DNA of 6,832 nt from an uncultured Rivibacter sp. (GCA_946481025.1 CAMLNA010000186.1:1-6832); one strand, 5' to 3'. Positions 1 to 5,539 are shown, counted from the first letter of the stretch. Notes: a model not told the origin generated them from the letters alone. Numbers and translations: made by a program.

Positions 1-100
1 GGTCGATGCCCAGCACTTCGTTGCCCAGCCGCTCGAGCTCGCGCGCGACCGTGCTGCCGAAGGTGCCCAGGCCGATGACGGTGTATTTGAGTTTGCTCAT
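1..100 (-). CDS. TrkA/KtrA-family potassium uptake regulatory subunit (5' part only)
   Basis: Only the first 33 codons are inside the window; the gene continues past base 1. The translation starts MSKLKYTVIGLGTFGSTVAR and goes on to end in ELERLGNEVLGID. It shows the Rossmann glycine motif GLGTFGS right after the first beta strand and the acidic residue (D33) closing the second strand, as in the NAD/ATP-binding RCK (TrkA-N) domain. Proteins of this family sit on the cytoplasmic face of TrkH/KtrB potassium channels and gate them in response to bound nucleotide. The very short N-terminus before the glycine motif fits single-RCK KtrA-type proteins, but full-length TrkA begins similarly, so no symbol is given. 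No good Shine-Dalgarno is visible before the ATG (the upstream bases read CCCCGATATCG). The gene follows the unknown protein gene by 45 bp on the same strand. Confidence is high for the fold and moderate for the potassium role. Confidence 0.8.
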   Translation of the reverse strand, partial: MSKLKYTVIGLGTFGSTVARELERLGNEVLGID

Positions 101-145
101 CGATATCGGGGATCGAGATCATTCAGGGAGGCGAAGGCGGCAACC
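101..145. other. Short intergenic spacer between unknown gene and trkA-like gene
   Basis: These 45 bases separate two minus-strand genes. They contain the perfect 8-bp palindrome CGATATCG (101-108) directly before the ATG of the trkA-like gene, and a GATC pair at 111-114 and 117-120. No convincing terminator or promoter is visible. Co-transcription of the two genes is possible. Confidence 0.4.
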
Positions 146-937
146 TTACCCGCCTTTCCTGCGCTGCGCCGGCCCCGCCGGCTCCTCGATCGGGTAGCGA
201 TGCGGCGCCCAGTAGCGACCGATGGGTGCATGGCCGCGCGCATGCTCGAAGAAGTCCTGCCAGTAGCGCGCGGCCACCCAGATGGCCTCCGGGCAGGAGG
301 CCCGCGCCTCCAGCCCCGGCGTGAGGTCGAGGTTGGCCGCCGCGCACACCGTCTCGAGCATGCAGGCCGAGGGCAGGCCGAAGTTGTCGTGCAGCGGGTT
401 GGGGGTGCGGGCCGCGCCCCAGGCGAACGCGAGCCAGCGCAGCACGTGCTCCAGCGCGTCGAGCGTGGAGCGCGACTTGCGAAAGCGCTGCACCGCTTCG
501 AGGATCCTCGCCTGCGGCACCGGCAGCGCGATCAGCGCGATGTTGGGGTAGCGCCGGGTGTCGTCGAAGTCGCGCAGCGGACGCACCACCACGCCGTTGT
601 TGCGGGTGGAGAAGTCGGGCCCCTGCGGCTGCACCAGCGGCACATGGATCGCCCGCGCGCCGGCCACGCTGTTGGCCTTGAGCTCCACCAGGATGGCTTC
701 CGACCAGAACGAGGGCAGCATGTCGCTGCGCAGGTGCGACTGGGCGATGCGCAGCCGGAAGGCCATCGTGTCGGAGCCGCCCAGCAGCACCACGTAGCTC
801 CACTCGCTGCTGCCGCCCGTGTCCATCTGCGCCACCGCCCGTTCGCCCCATTGCGTGTTGCTTTCGGCGAGCGGCCGCTCCAGCGGCGTGAACAGCGGGT
901 TGGCGGTCCGGGACGTCGAACGGGCTTGCCTGAGCAT
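146..937 (-). CDS. Conserved-looking hypothetical protein, 263 aa, paired with PhoD-like gene
   Basis: I do not recognise this protein with confidence. The ATG at 937 is chosen because it follows a strong AGGAGG (about 944-949) at good spacing and lies just 17 bp after the stop of the PhoD-like gene, so the two are probably one transcript. The 263 residues contain no signal peptide or membrane segment. The N-terminal half is strand-rich, with SEWSYVVLLGGSD (44-56), RIAQSHLRSDMLP (63-75) and FWSEAILVELKAN (77-89). Then come RNNGVVVRPL (112-121) and PNIALIALPV (131-140). The C-terminal half is helical, with LPSACMLETVCAAANLD (188-204) and ASCPEAIWVAARYW (213-226). The early His68 and a Cys192 at the start of a helix faintly recall permuted papain/NlpC-P60 amidase folds, but this is a guess from layout only. 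The basic tail ends QRRKGG. Base composition matches the neighbours. Confidence 0.8.
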   Translation of the reverse strand: MLRQARSTSRTANPLFTPLERPLAESNTQWGERAVAQMDTGGSSEWSYVVLLGGSDTMAFRLRIAQSHLRSDMLPSFWSEAILVELKANSVAGARAIHVPLVQPQGPDFSTRNNGVVVRPLRDFDDTRRYPNIALIALPVPQARILEAVQRFRKSRSTLDALEHVLRWLAFAWGAARTPNPLHDNFGLPSACMLETVCAAANLDLTPGLEARASCPEAIWVAARYWQDFFEHARGHAPIGRYWAPHRYPIEEPAGPAQRRKGG

Positions 938-941
938 GGGA

Positions 942-951
942 CCCTCCTCTC
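942..951 (-). promoter_or_regulatory. Strong ribosome binding site of the 263-aa protein gene
   Basis: On the minus strand the bases before the ATG at 937 read AGAGAGGAGGGTCCC, giving a near-perfect Shine-Dalgarno (GAGGAGG) about 6-7 nt from the start. It decides the start codon: the same frame stays open far upstream through the PhoD-like gene, and the longer product would be an artefact. This is the strongest ribosome site among the minus-strand genes here. Confidence 0.75.
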
Positions 952-954
952 TTT

Positions 955-2409
955 TCAGATGCTGCGCAGTTGGAAGCGCTCGGTCGACTGCGACTTCGCG
1001 ACCGCCTTGTCCGGGTGGACGGCGTAGTAGGTGACCTGGAAGTCGACACCGTGGCCCGCGCGCGAAAACGACAGCACGGCCACCTGGTCGCCGCGCTGCT
1101 TGAACAGGTTGCGCAGCCCGAAGCGGCGGTTGTCGCCGAAGCGCTCGGGCACGTCTTCCGGCTCGGTGTGGCGCGGCCAGGGCGGCGGCTTGCCGAAGAT
1201 GCCGCGCACCCCGGCCCACGACTCGCGCGCCGCGTCGGCAAAGGGCACGCGGATCAGCCGCGACGGCGAACAGATCACCTCGTAGAGCAGCGTGCGGCCG
1301 CTGCGCAGGTCTGTGCCGCCGGCCACCCGGCCCCAATGCACGTCGCCGGTGATGTAGAGCACCGGCACGCCGGCATCGGCCACCCGCTCGAGGGCGCGGT
1401 ACAGCGGGTCGAACTGCGCGTAGTTGGCCAGCTCCGCGTCGATGTTGCGCTTGTCGGACTCGCGCTGCGGCGCATCGATGAACAAGGCCTGGCCCGACGC
1501 CAGCAGGCCCACGGCCGGCTGCGCCGCCGCCTTGGCGGCCAGCAGGTCGGCGGCCCATTGCTCGACGGCCGCCAGGGTCTCCTCGCTCATCAGGCGTTCG
1601 AACCGGTCGTCGCGCCGGCAGCGGGTGTCGATGAGCAGCAGCTTCAGCGGCTCGACGTCGATGCGCTGGGCGCCGTCGGCGCCGGTGCGCTGGTAGTCGT
1701 CGTACAGGGCGAGCGCCGCTTCGGCCCAGCGCCGGCGCACCGCCTCGCGCCAGGTGTTGGGCAGCTGCTTCTGCTCGAACGGATAGTTGTTCCAGAACTC
1801 GTGGTCGTCGGGCAGGCAGGCCACCGGCGCGCGTGCCAGCACCGGCCCCAGCCCGGCAATGCCGAGCGCCGACGAGGCCCAGTTGCGGCGGTATTTCTCG
1901 CCCAGGCGCTGCGACAGCGCCGGCTCGGTTTCCGGCAGGTCCTCGAACAGCGGCAGGTCGAGGTACACCTGGTCGCCCAGCATCAGCGTGAGCTGGGGCG
2001 AGCGCTGGATCTGCGACACGATGGTGCCCAGCAGGCCGCTCGCGTCCTCGGGCTGGAAGTAGCACGAGCACAGCAGGATGTTGAAGCTGCCGTCCAGCAC
2101 CGGCGGCACCGCCTCGGGCAGCGCCGGCGTCACGAGTTCCTGGCGCAGCGCACCGGCCAGCACCTCCACGCGGTAGGGCCGGCCCGGCTGCGGCACCACG
2201 AAGCTGAACACGCCGCGGTGGTTCGCCGGCAGGCCGCTGTGGCCGGTGGTGCGGTCCCGTATGGGGGTCAGCGCCGACGCGCCGAGCGGCGTGGCCGGCT
2301 GTCCGTCGATGCGAAAGGCCAGCGGCGGCGGCTGCTCGGTGTCGAACAGGCCGACCCACAGCCGGATCACGCCGGGTTCGGCTGCCTGGGCATACACAGC
2401 AAGACTCAT
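955..2409 (-). CDS. PhoD-like metallophosphatase (alkaline phosphatase D family)
   Basis: The 484-residue product has the metal-binding blocks of the PhoD/calcineurin-like phosphoesterase superfamily in order: CSCYFQ (114-119), LGDQVYLD (144-151), PDDHEFWNN (200-208, the DDHE motif), LLIDTR (258-263) and ITGDVHWGR (353-361), with CSPSRL (380-385) after it. Residues about 13-100 look like the beta-sandwich domain that precedes the catalytic domain in PhoD proteins. Such enzymes hydrolyse phosphomono- or diesters with bound metal ions; the substrate cannot be read here. Classical PhoD is exported by the Tat path, but this N-terminus (MSLAVYAQAAEPGVIRLWVG) has no twin arginine and no proper hydrophobic signal, so a cytoplasmic location is likely unless the start is wrong. 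No clear Shine-Dalgarno precedes the ATG, which abuts a GC hairpin (2411-2433). The gene is probably co-transcribed with the 263-aa protein 17 bp downstream. Confidence 0.88.
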   Translation of the reverse strand: MSLAVYAQAAEPGVIRLWVGLFDTEQPPPLAFRIDGQPATPLGASALTPIRDRTTGHSGLPANHRGVFSFVVPQPGRPYRVEVLAGALRQELVTPALPEAVPPVLDGSFNILLCSCYFQPEDASGLLGTIVSQIQRSPQLTLMLGDQVYLDLPLFEDLPETEPALSQRLGEKYRRNWASSALGIAGLGPVLARAPVACLPDDHEFWNNYPFEQKQLPNTWREAVRRRWAEAALALYDDYQRTGADGAQRIDVEPLKLLLIDTRCRRDDRFERLMSEETLAAVEQWAADLLAAKAAAQPAVGLLASGQALFIDAPQRESDKRNIDAELANYAQFDPLYRALERVADAGVPVLYITGDVHWGRVAGGTDLRSGRTLLYEVICSPSRLIRVPFADAARESWAGVRGIFGKPPPWPRHTEPEDVPERFGDNRRFGLRNLFKQRGDQVAVLSFSRAGHGVDFQVTYYAVHPDKAVAKSQSTERFQLRSI

Positions 2410-2410
2410 G

Positions 2411-2433
2411 GGGCCGGATCATTGCACCGGCCC
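2411..2433. repeat. GC-rich hairpin between the second dehydrogenase and the PhoD-like gene
   Basis: GGGCCGG (2411-2417) and CCGGCCC (2427-2433) form a perfect 7-bp stem with a 9-nt loop. The hairpin fills half of the 48-bp gap and ends one base before the PhoD-like ATG on the minus strand. There is no T-run after it on either strand, so it is not a textbook intrinsic terminator. It could weaken read-through from the dehydrogenase operon or mask the start of the PhoD-like gene. Confidence 0.5.
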
Positions 2434-2457
2434 GCGGCTTGTCCAACCCTCTCGAGG

Positions 2458-3477
2458 TCAGACCGCCTCGACCTGCCCGCTGCGCAGCGACCGGGTGATG
2501 GCCAGCCCGATGCGGGTGGCCTCGGTGGCATCGGCCAGCGTCAGCGGCAACGCCCTCTCGCCGCGGCAGGCATCGACGAAGGCCTGCATTTCGGCGGCAA
2601 AGGCGCCTTCGAAGCGCTCGAAGAAGTCGGCCAGCGCCACATGCCGCACGCCATGCGCGTCGCTCGTGACCACGCGGTCGCGCGCCGCGCCGTGGCCCAC
2701 CAGCAGCTTGCCTTGCGTGCCGATGACCTCGGTGCTGGTCTCGTGGCCGTGGGCAAAGGTGCGCGAGGCATAGAACACCGCCCGCGCGCCGCCTTCGAAC
2801 TCCACCGTCGCGAAACCGTTGTCCACGTCGCCGAGGGGCTCGAGGCCTTTGTGGATCGCGACGGTGCCGGTGGCGAACGCCCGCTCCGCCCTGGGGTTGC
2901 CGAGCATCCAGCGGGCCAGGTCGATGTCGTGCACGCTGCAGTCCATGAACAGGCCGCCCGAGGTCGGCGCGAAACGGATGAACGCGCCGGACTCGTCGTT
3001 GCGGTCGCAGGTCTGCGAGCGCACGATGAAGGCGCGGCCGATCCCGCCCGCGTCGACCGCCGCCTTGGCGTGTGCGTAGCTCGCGTCGAAGCGCCGCACG
3101 AAACCGACCATCGCGACCTGCCGCGGGTGCTCGCGCGCCGCCGCCTCGACGCGTTCGCAGTCCGGCAGGTCGAGCGCCAGCGGCTTTTCGACGAAGACAT
3201 GCTTGCCGGCCTCGAGCGCCGCGATGACCTGGTCGGCATGCAGCGAGGTCGGCGTGACCAGCACCACCGCATCGAGCCCCGGGTCGGTCACGAAACGCTC
3301 GAAGCTCTCGTGCAGGCGGCCCACGCCCAATTGCAAGGCCGCCCGCTGCAACTCCGCCGGCACCGGGCTGCAGGCCGCCGCCAGCTCGCAGTGCCGGGTG
3401 CGCAGCGCCAGGTTCTCGGCATGCCGCCAGCCCAGCCGGCCCAGGCCGGCGATGCCGACCCTGAGGCGGGCGCCCAT
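2458..3477 (-). CDS. Gfo/Idh/MocA-family dehydrogenase, second inositol-dehydrogenase-like paralogue
   Basis: This is a 339-residue NAD(P)-dependent oxidoreductase. The Rossmann glycine motif GIAGLGRLG is at 8-16, VTPTSLH is near 74-80, and the Gfo/Idh/MocA catalytic set is present: Lys98 in VEKP and Asp179/His183 in GGLFMDCSVHDIDLARW. The spacing Asp-x3-His equals that of known inositol 2-dehydrogenases. The stretch SQTCDRNDESGAF (154-166) differs from the upstream IolG and recalls inositol-dehydrogenase relatives found widely in fungi and proteobacteria. It may therefore act on another inositol isomer such as scyllo-inositol, or on a rhizopine or keto-inositol; this is inference. The start at 3477 is chosen because it places the glycine motif at the N-terminus and lies one base after the upstream stop (TGA-C-ATG). 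An alternative start at 3528 would add 17 residues of unlikely sequence. No Shine-Dalgarno is visible, so translation probably depends on coupling. Confidence 0.9.
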   Translation of the reverse strand: MGARLRVGIAGLGRLGWRHAENLALRTRHCELAAACSPVPAELQRAALQLGVGRLHESFERFVTDPGLDAVVLVTPTSLHADQVIAALEAGKHVFVEKPLALDLPDCERVEAAAREHPRQVAMVGFVRRFDASYAHAKAAVDAGGIGRAFIVRSQTCDRNDESGAFIRFAPTSGGLFMDCSVHDIDLARWMLGNPRAERAFATGTVAIHKGLEPLGDVDNGFATVEFEGGARAVFYASRTFAHGHETSTEVIGTQGKLLVGHGAARDRVVTSDAHGVRHVALADFFERFEGAFAAEMQAFVDACRGERALPLTLADATEATRIGLAITRSLRSGQVEAV

Positions 3478-3478
3478 G

Positions 3479-4471
3479 TCAGCCCAGCTGCACCGGCTGG
3501 CCGGTGCGCATGGACTCGGCGGCCGCATCGGCCAGGCGCTGCGCGGCCACGCCGTCTTCCACCGTGGTGCGGAACGGCTTGCCGTCCTGCAGCCGCTCGA
3601 AGAAGTGCGCGACCTCGAGCCGGTAGGCGTCGCGGTAGCGCTGCAGGAAGAAATGCTCGGGGTTGTCGTGGCTGGTGCCGGAGGACGTCGCCAGCGTCAC
3701 CTCGGTGGGCTTGTGGTTGCCGCAGGCCAGCAGTCCTTTGGAGCCCAGCACCTCGAAGCGCTGGTCGTAGCCGTAGGCGGCGCGCCGGGTGGTGTTGATC
3801 TGGCACAGGCGCCCCTGCCTCGTGCGCAGCGTGACGGCGGTGCTGTCCACGTCGCCCGCCTCGGCGATGGCCGGGTCGGTGAGGCAGGAGCCCGTGGCGC
3901 AAAGCCACACCGCCTCGTCGCCGAGGATCCAGCGGAACACGTCGAAGTCGTGGATCAGCATGTCGCGGAAGATGCCGCCGGACTGCCGGATGTAGTCCAC
4001 CGGCGGCGCGCCGGGGTCGCGGCTGGTGATCACCAGCATCTCGGGCGTGCCGATCTCGCCGGCGTCCAGCCTTTCCTTCGCGGCGTTGAAGGTCGGGTCG
4101 AAGCGGCGCTGGAAGCCGATCATGCAGGCCACGCCCGCCTCGGCCACCGCGCGCGCGCAGGCCTGGGCCCGCTCCACCGACAGGTCCACCGGCTTCTCGC
4201 AGAAGATGTGCTTGCGGGCCGCCGCCGCCCGCGTGATGAGGTCGCTGTGGGTGGTGGTGGGCGAGGCGATCGCCACCACGTCGATGCTGGCATCGGCGAA
4301 CACCGCTTCGATGCTCTGCGCGACCTGGGCGCCGTGGCGGCCGGCGAGTTCTCGCGCGGCATCCGCCATCGGGTCGCTGACCAGGGCGAGCTCCACCCCC
4401 GGCAGGGCGGCGAGGTTGGCGGCGTGGATGCGGCCGATGCGGCCGGCGCCGAAGAGGGCAACGCGTTTCAT
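3479..4471 (-). CDS. iolG: Inositol 2-dehydrogenase (IolG-type, Gfo/Idh/MocA family)
   Basis: The 330-residue product begins MKRVALFGAGRIGRIHAANL, with the NAD-binding motif GAGRIG at residues 8-13 and the acidic Asp33 after the second strand. The catalytic residues seen in characterised myo-inositol dehydrogenases are present: Lys93 in CEKP and Asp170/His174 in GGIFRDMLIHDFDVFRW. Length and motif wording fit the bacterial IolG group closely. IolG oxidises myo-inositol to 2-keto-myo-inositol (scyllo-inosose) with NAD+ in the cytoplasm, the first step of inositol breakdown. The ATG lies one base after the stop of the RpiR-type regulator gene (TGA-G-ATG); a weak CGGAG lies 10 nt upstream inside the regulator's end. 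The next gene also starts after a one-base gap. A related cyclitol or sugar dehydrogenase remains possible, since this family is broad, but the RpiR and ABC-transporter context supports inositol. Confidence 0.88.
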   Translation of the reverse strand: MKRVALFGAGRIGRIHAANLAALPGVELALVSDPMADAARELAGRHGAQVAQSIEAVFADASIDVVAIASPTTTHSDLITRAAAARKHIFCEKPVDLSVERAQACARAVAEAGVACMIGFQRRFDPTFNAAKERLDAGEIGTPEMLVITSRDPGAPPVDYIRQSGGIFRDMLIHDFDVFRWILGDEAVWLCATGSCLTDPAIAEAGDVDSTAVTLRTRQGRLCQINTTRRAAYGYDQRFEVLGSKGLLACGNHKPTEVTLATSSGTSHDNPEHFFLQRYRDAYRLEVAHFFERLQDGKPFRTTVEDGVAAQRLADAAAESMRTGQPVQLG

Positions 4472-4472
4472 C

Positions 4473-5363
4473 TCAAGCGAGCTCCGAAGAAGAACGGGAC
4501 GACGAAGACGGGCTGGGTTGATAGTCCAGCTCGAGGTGGTAGGCCAGCGCGATGAACAGGCTCTGCGCCAGGCACATGGTGTTGGTGAGCGAGCGGAAGC
4601 CGAAGGTGCTGCTTTCCTGCACCAGCAGCACCGCGCTGGCGTCGCGCGCCACCGGGCTCATGCGGCTGTCGGTGATGGCAATGAGGCGCGCGCCGCGCGC
4701 GAGCGCCGTTTCGCAGCAGAACTGCGTCTCCTCGGCATAGGGCGCGAACGACACCGCGATCACCACGTCGCCCGGCTTCACGCCGCGCATCTGGCCTTCA
4801 TGCATGCTGCCGATCGCGGCGACCTGGTGGACCGGCTTGTCGGTGTGCTGCAGCGCATAGGCGAGGTAGGCCGCCACCGCATACGAACGCCGCGTGCCGA
4901 GGACCCATACCGAAGGCGCCTCGGCCAGCAGGTCCACCGCCGCGGTGAAGGCCGAGCTGTGCAGGTCGCGCTGCAGCTCCTGCATGCCGGCGATGCTGCC
5001 GCCGATGAACTCGTGCGCAATGTCGGCGCTCGACAGGCGGCCCTGCGCGGTGTCGATCACCTGGCGGATGCGGGCCTGGTAGTTGCGGCTGGGCGCGATC
5101 TGCTGCGCAATGCCCTCGCGGAAGATTTTTTGCATCTCCGAATAGCCGGAGAAACCGAAATGCTTCGCGAAGCGGATCACCGCCGAAGGCTGCACCTCGC
5201 AGCGCCCGGCCACGTCCTGGATGCGCTCGAGCGCCAGGTGGTCGCGATGCCGCTCCACGTAGTTGGCTATCACTTTCAGCTGGCGGCTCAGTTTTTCGTA
5301 CTCGGCGCTGATCTTCTTCAGCAGCTCGTCGACCGTGGTGATTTCGGGAGGCGGGGTTCTCAT
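4473..5363 (-). CDS. RpiR-family transcriptional regulator (HTH + SIS), IolR-like
   Basis: The 296-residue protein has the RpiR layout. An N-terminal helix-turn-helix lies at about 20-85, with the recognition region IQDVAGRCEVQPSAVIRFAK followed by HFGFSGYSEMQ (48-78). A sugar-isomerase (SIS) domain at about 125-270 carries SVWVLGTRRSY (151-161), GVKPGDVVIAVSF (194-206) and GARLIAITDS (224-233). SIS domains bind sugar phosphates or related ligands; RpiR-type IolR proteins repress inositol catabolism in several proteobacteria. Here the gene heads the operon with iolG and faces the binding-protein gene across a shared operator region, which strongly suggests it controls both. The ligand is not known. 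The C-terminus is an unusual serine-rich tail (PSPSSSSRSSSELA, 283-296). The start at 5363 has no clear Shine-Dalgarno (upstream CATGCCCCG), so the transcript may be poorly translated, as suits a repressor. Confidence 0.9.
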   Translation of the reverse strand: MRTPPPEITTVDELLKKISAEYEKLSRQLKVIANYVERHRDHLALERIQDVAGRCEVQPSAVIRFAKHFGFSGYSEMQKIFREGIAQQIAPSRNYQARIRQVIDTAQGRLSSADIAHEFIGGSIAGMQELQRDLHSSAFTAAVDLLAEAPSVWVLGTRRSYAVAAYLAYALQHTDKPVHQVAAIGSMHEGQMRGVKPGDVVIAVSFAPYAEETQFCCETALARGARLIAITDSRMSPVARDASAVLLVQESSTFGFRSLTNTMCLAQSLFIALAYHLELDYQPSPSSSSRSSSELA

Positions 5364-5401
5364 CGGGGCATGCGCTTTCGACCTTGGCCGCCATTGGATC
5401 A

Positions 5402-5421
5402 GAAAAACAGAAAAAACTTTC
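5402..5421. promoter_or_regulatory. Second, degenerate operator-like site (GAAA-N12-TTTC)
   Basis: This 20-base segment starts GAAA and ends CTTTC, and aligns without gaps to the core of the perfect palindrome 33 bp away (5435-5454) with 14 of 20 bases identical. It has the same GAAA...TTTC ends and a central A-tract, but poorer inner symmetry. A 33-bp offset is close to three helical turns, so two regulator dimers could bind nearly the same DNA face. It lies on the regulator-gene side, where it could mediate autorepression. Confidence 0.5.
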
Positions 5422-5433
5422 TACGGGAAACCA

Positions 5434-5455
5434 CGAAAGAACAAAAATTCTTTCG
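5434..5455. promoter_or_regulatory. Palindromic operator candidate, CGAAAGAA-N6-TTCTTTCG
   Basis: The two 8-bp arms, CGAAAGAA (5434-5441) and TTCTTTCG (5448-5455), are perfect inverted repeats around the A-rich spacer CAAAAA. RpiR proteins bind as dimers to such inverted repeats. As I recall, the IolR box described in Sinorhizobium is GGAA-N6-TTCC, which shares the GAA-N6-TTC core and spacing seen here. Outer GGAA (5426-5429) and TTCC (5457-5460) extend the symmetry with a 3-nt offset. The site overlaps the -35/spacer zone of the predicted promoter for the binding-protein gene, as expected for a repressor operator. Confidence 0.7.
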
Positions 5456-5466
5456 GTTCCTAGAAT
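5438..5466 (+). promoter_or_regulatory. Predicted sigma-70 promoter of the binding-protein gene
   Basis: TAGAAT (5461-5466) matches the -10 consensus at five of six positions. At 17-bp spacing the -35 position holds AGAACA (5438-5443), which matches only the ACA half. A weak -35 inside the operator palindrome is a common design for a repressed promoter. Predicted transcription start is near 5473, giving a leader of about 67 nt. For the minus-strand promoter I see only a weak TAGAAA (complement of 5418-5423). Confidence 0.5.
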
Positions 5467-5474
5467 CTTCCGCA

Positions 5475-5492
5475 GGGTCGCGCTCGCGGCCC
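5475..5492 (+). ncRNA. 5' leader hairpin of the binding-protein mRNA (structural element)
   Basis: GGGTCGC (5475-5481) pairs with GCGGCCC (5486-5492) through six Watson-Crick pairs and one G-U pair, closing a GCTC tetraloop. It would sit within a few bases of the predicted mRNA 5' end, a place where stems are known to protect transcripts from 5'-end-dependent decay. It has no T-run, so it is not a terminator, and no riboswitch class is recognised. Confidence 0.45.
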
Positions 5493-5530
5493 GTGTGGCG
5501 AAGTACCCGACCCCGGAAGACCAGAACACA

Positions 5531-5535
5531 GGAGA
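5531..5535 (+). promoter_or_regulatory. Ribosome binding site of the binding-protein gene
   Basis: AGGAGA lies just before the ATG at 5540 (CAGGAGACGACATG). It fixes the start at the residue run MTSMPFKRPM, directly ahead of the signal peptide, and excludes the longer in-frame reading from 5384, which would run through the operator region. Confidence 0.8.
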
Positions 5536-5539
5536 CGAC

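Larger units (their letters stand above)
5364..5539. promoter_or_regulatory. Divergent regulatory region between iolR-like and binding-protein genes
   Basis: This 176-bp gap separates the divergent ATGs. Bases about 5400-5470 are strikingly AT-rich with A-tracts (5403-5407, 5411-5416, 5443-5447), unlike the GC-rich genes on either side. It must hold promoters for both arms. The short sequence elements GAAA (5402, 5410, 5427, 5435) and TTTC (5418, 5451) recur through it and build the operator-like repeats listed separately. The half nearest the binding-protein gene is GC-rich leader. Confidence 0.8.

Noticed and set aside
938..2446. The upstream in-frame extension of the 263-aa protein (would make 766 residues)
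   Set aside because: The extension is an Arg/Ala-rich shadow of the PhoD-like gene in another frame, and a strong AGGAGG precedes the internal ATG at 937.
3491..3506. CACCGG-CTGG-CCGGTG hairpin just before the second dehydrogenase start
   Set aside because: It lies inside the iolG coding end (RTGQPV); in GC-rich coding DNA short stems like this are expected by chance.
3478..3528. Alternative start at 3528 for the second dehydrogenase
   Set aside because: It adds 17 Pro/Cys/Ser-rich residues before the Rossmann motif, and the ATG at 3477 sits at a one-base junction matching the previous junction.
970..3798. A 942-codon open frame on the plus strand, antisense to the PhoD-like gene and both dehydrogenases
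   Set aside because: It is rich in Arg, His, Ala and Gly with no recognisable domain, and runs across three well-supported genes. Such frames arise from high GC at third codon positions on the opposite strand.
5384..5539. Longer N-terminus for the binding protein starting at 5384
   Set aside because: It would translate the operator and promoter region, and would place the signal peptide 50 residues inside the protein.
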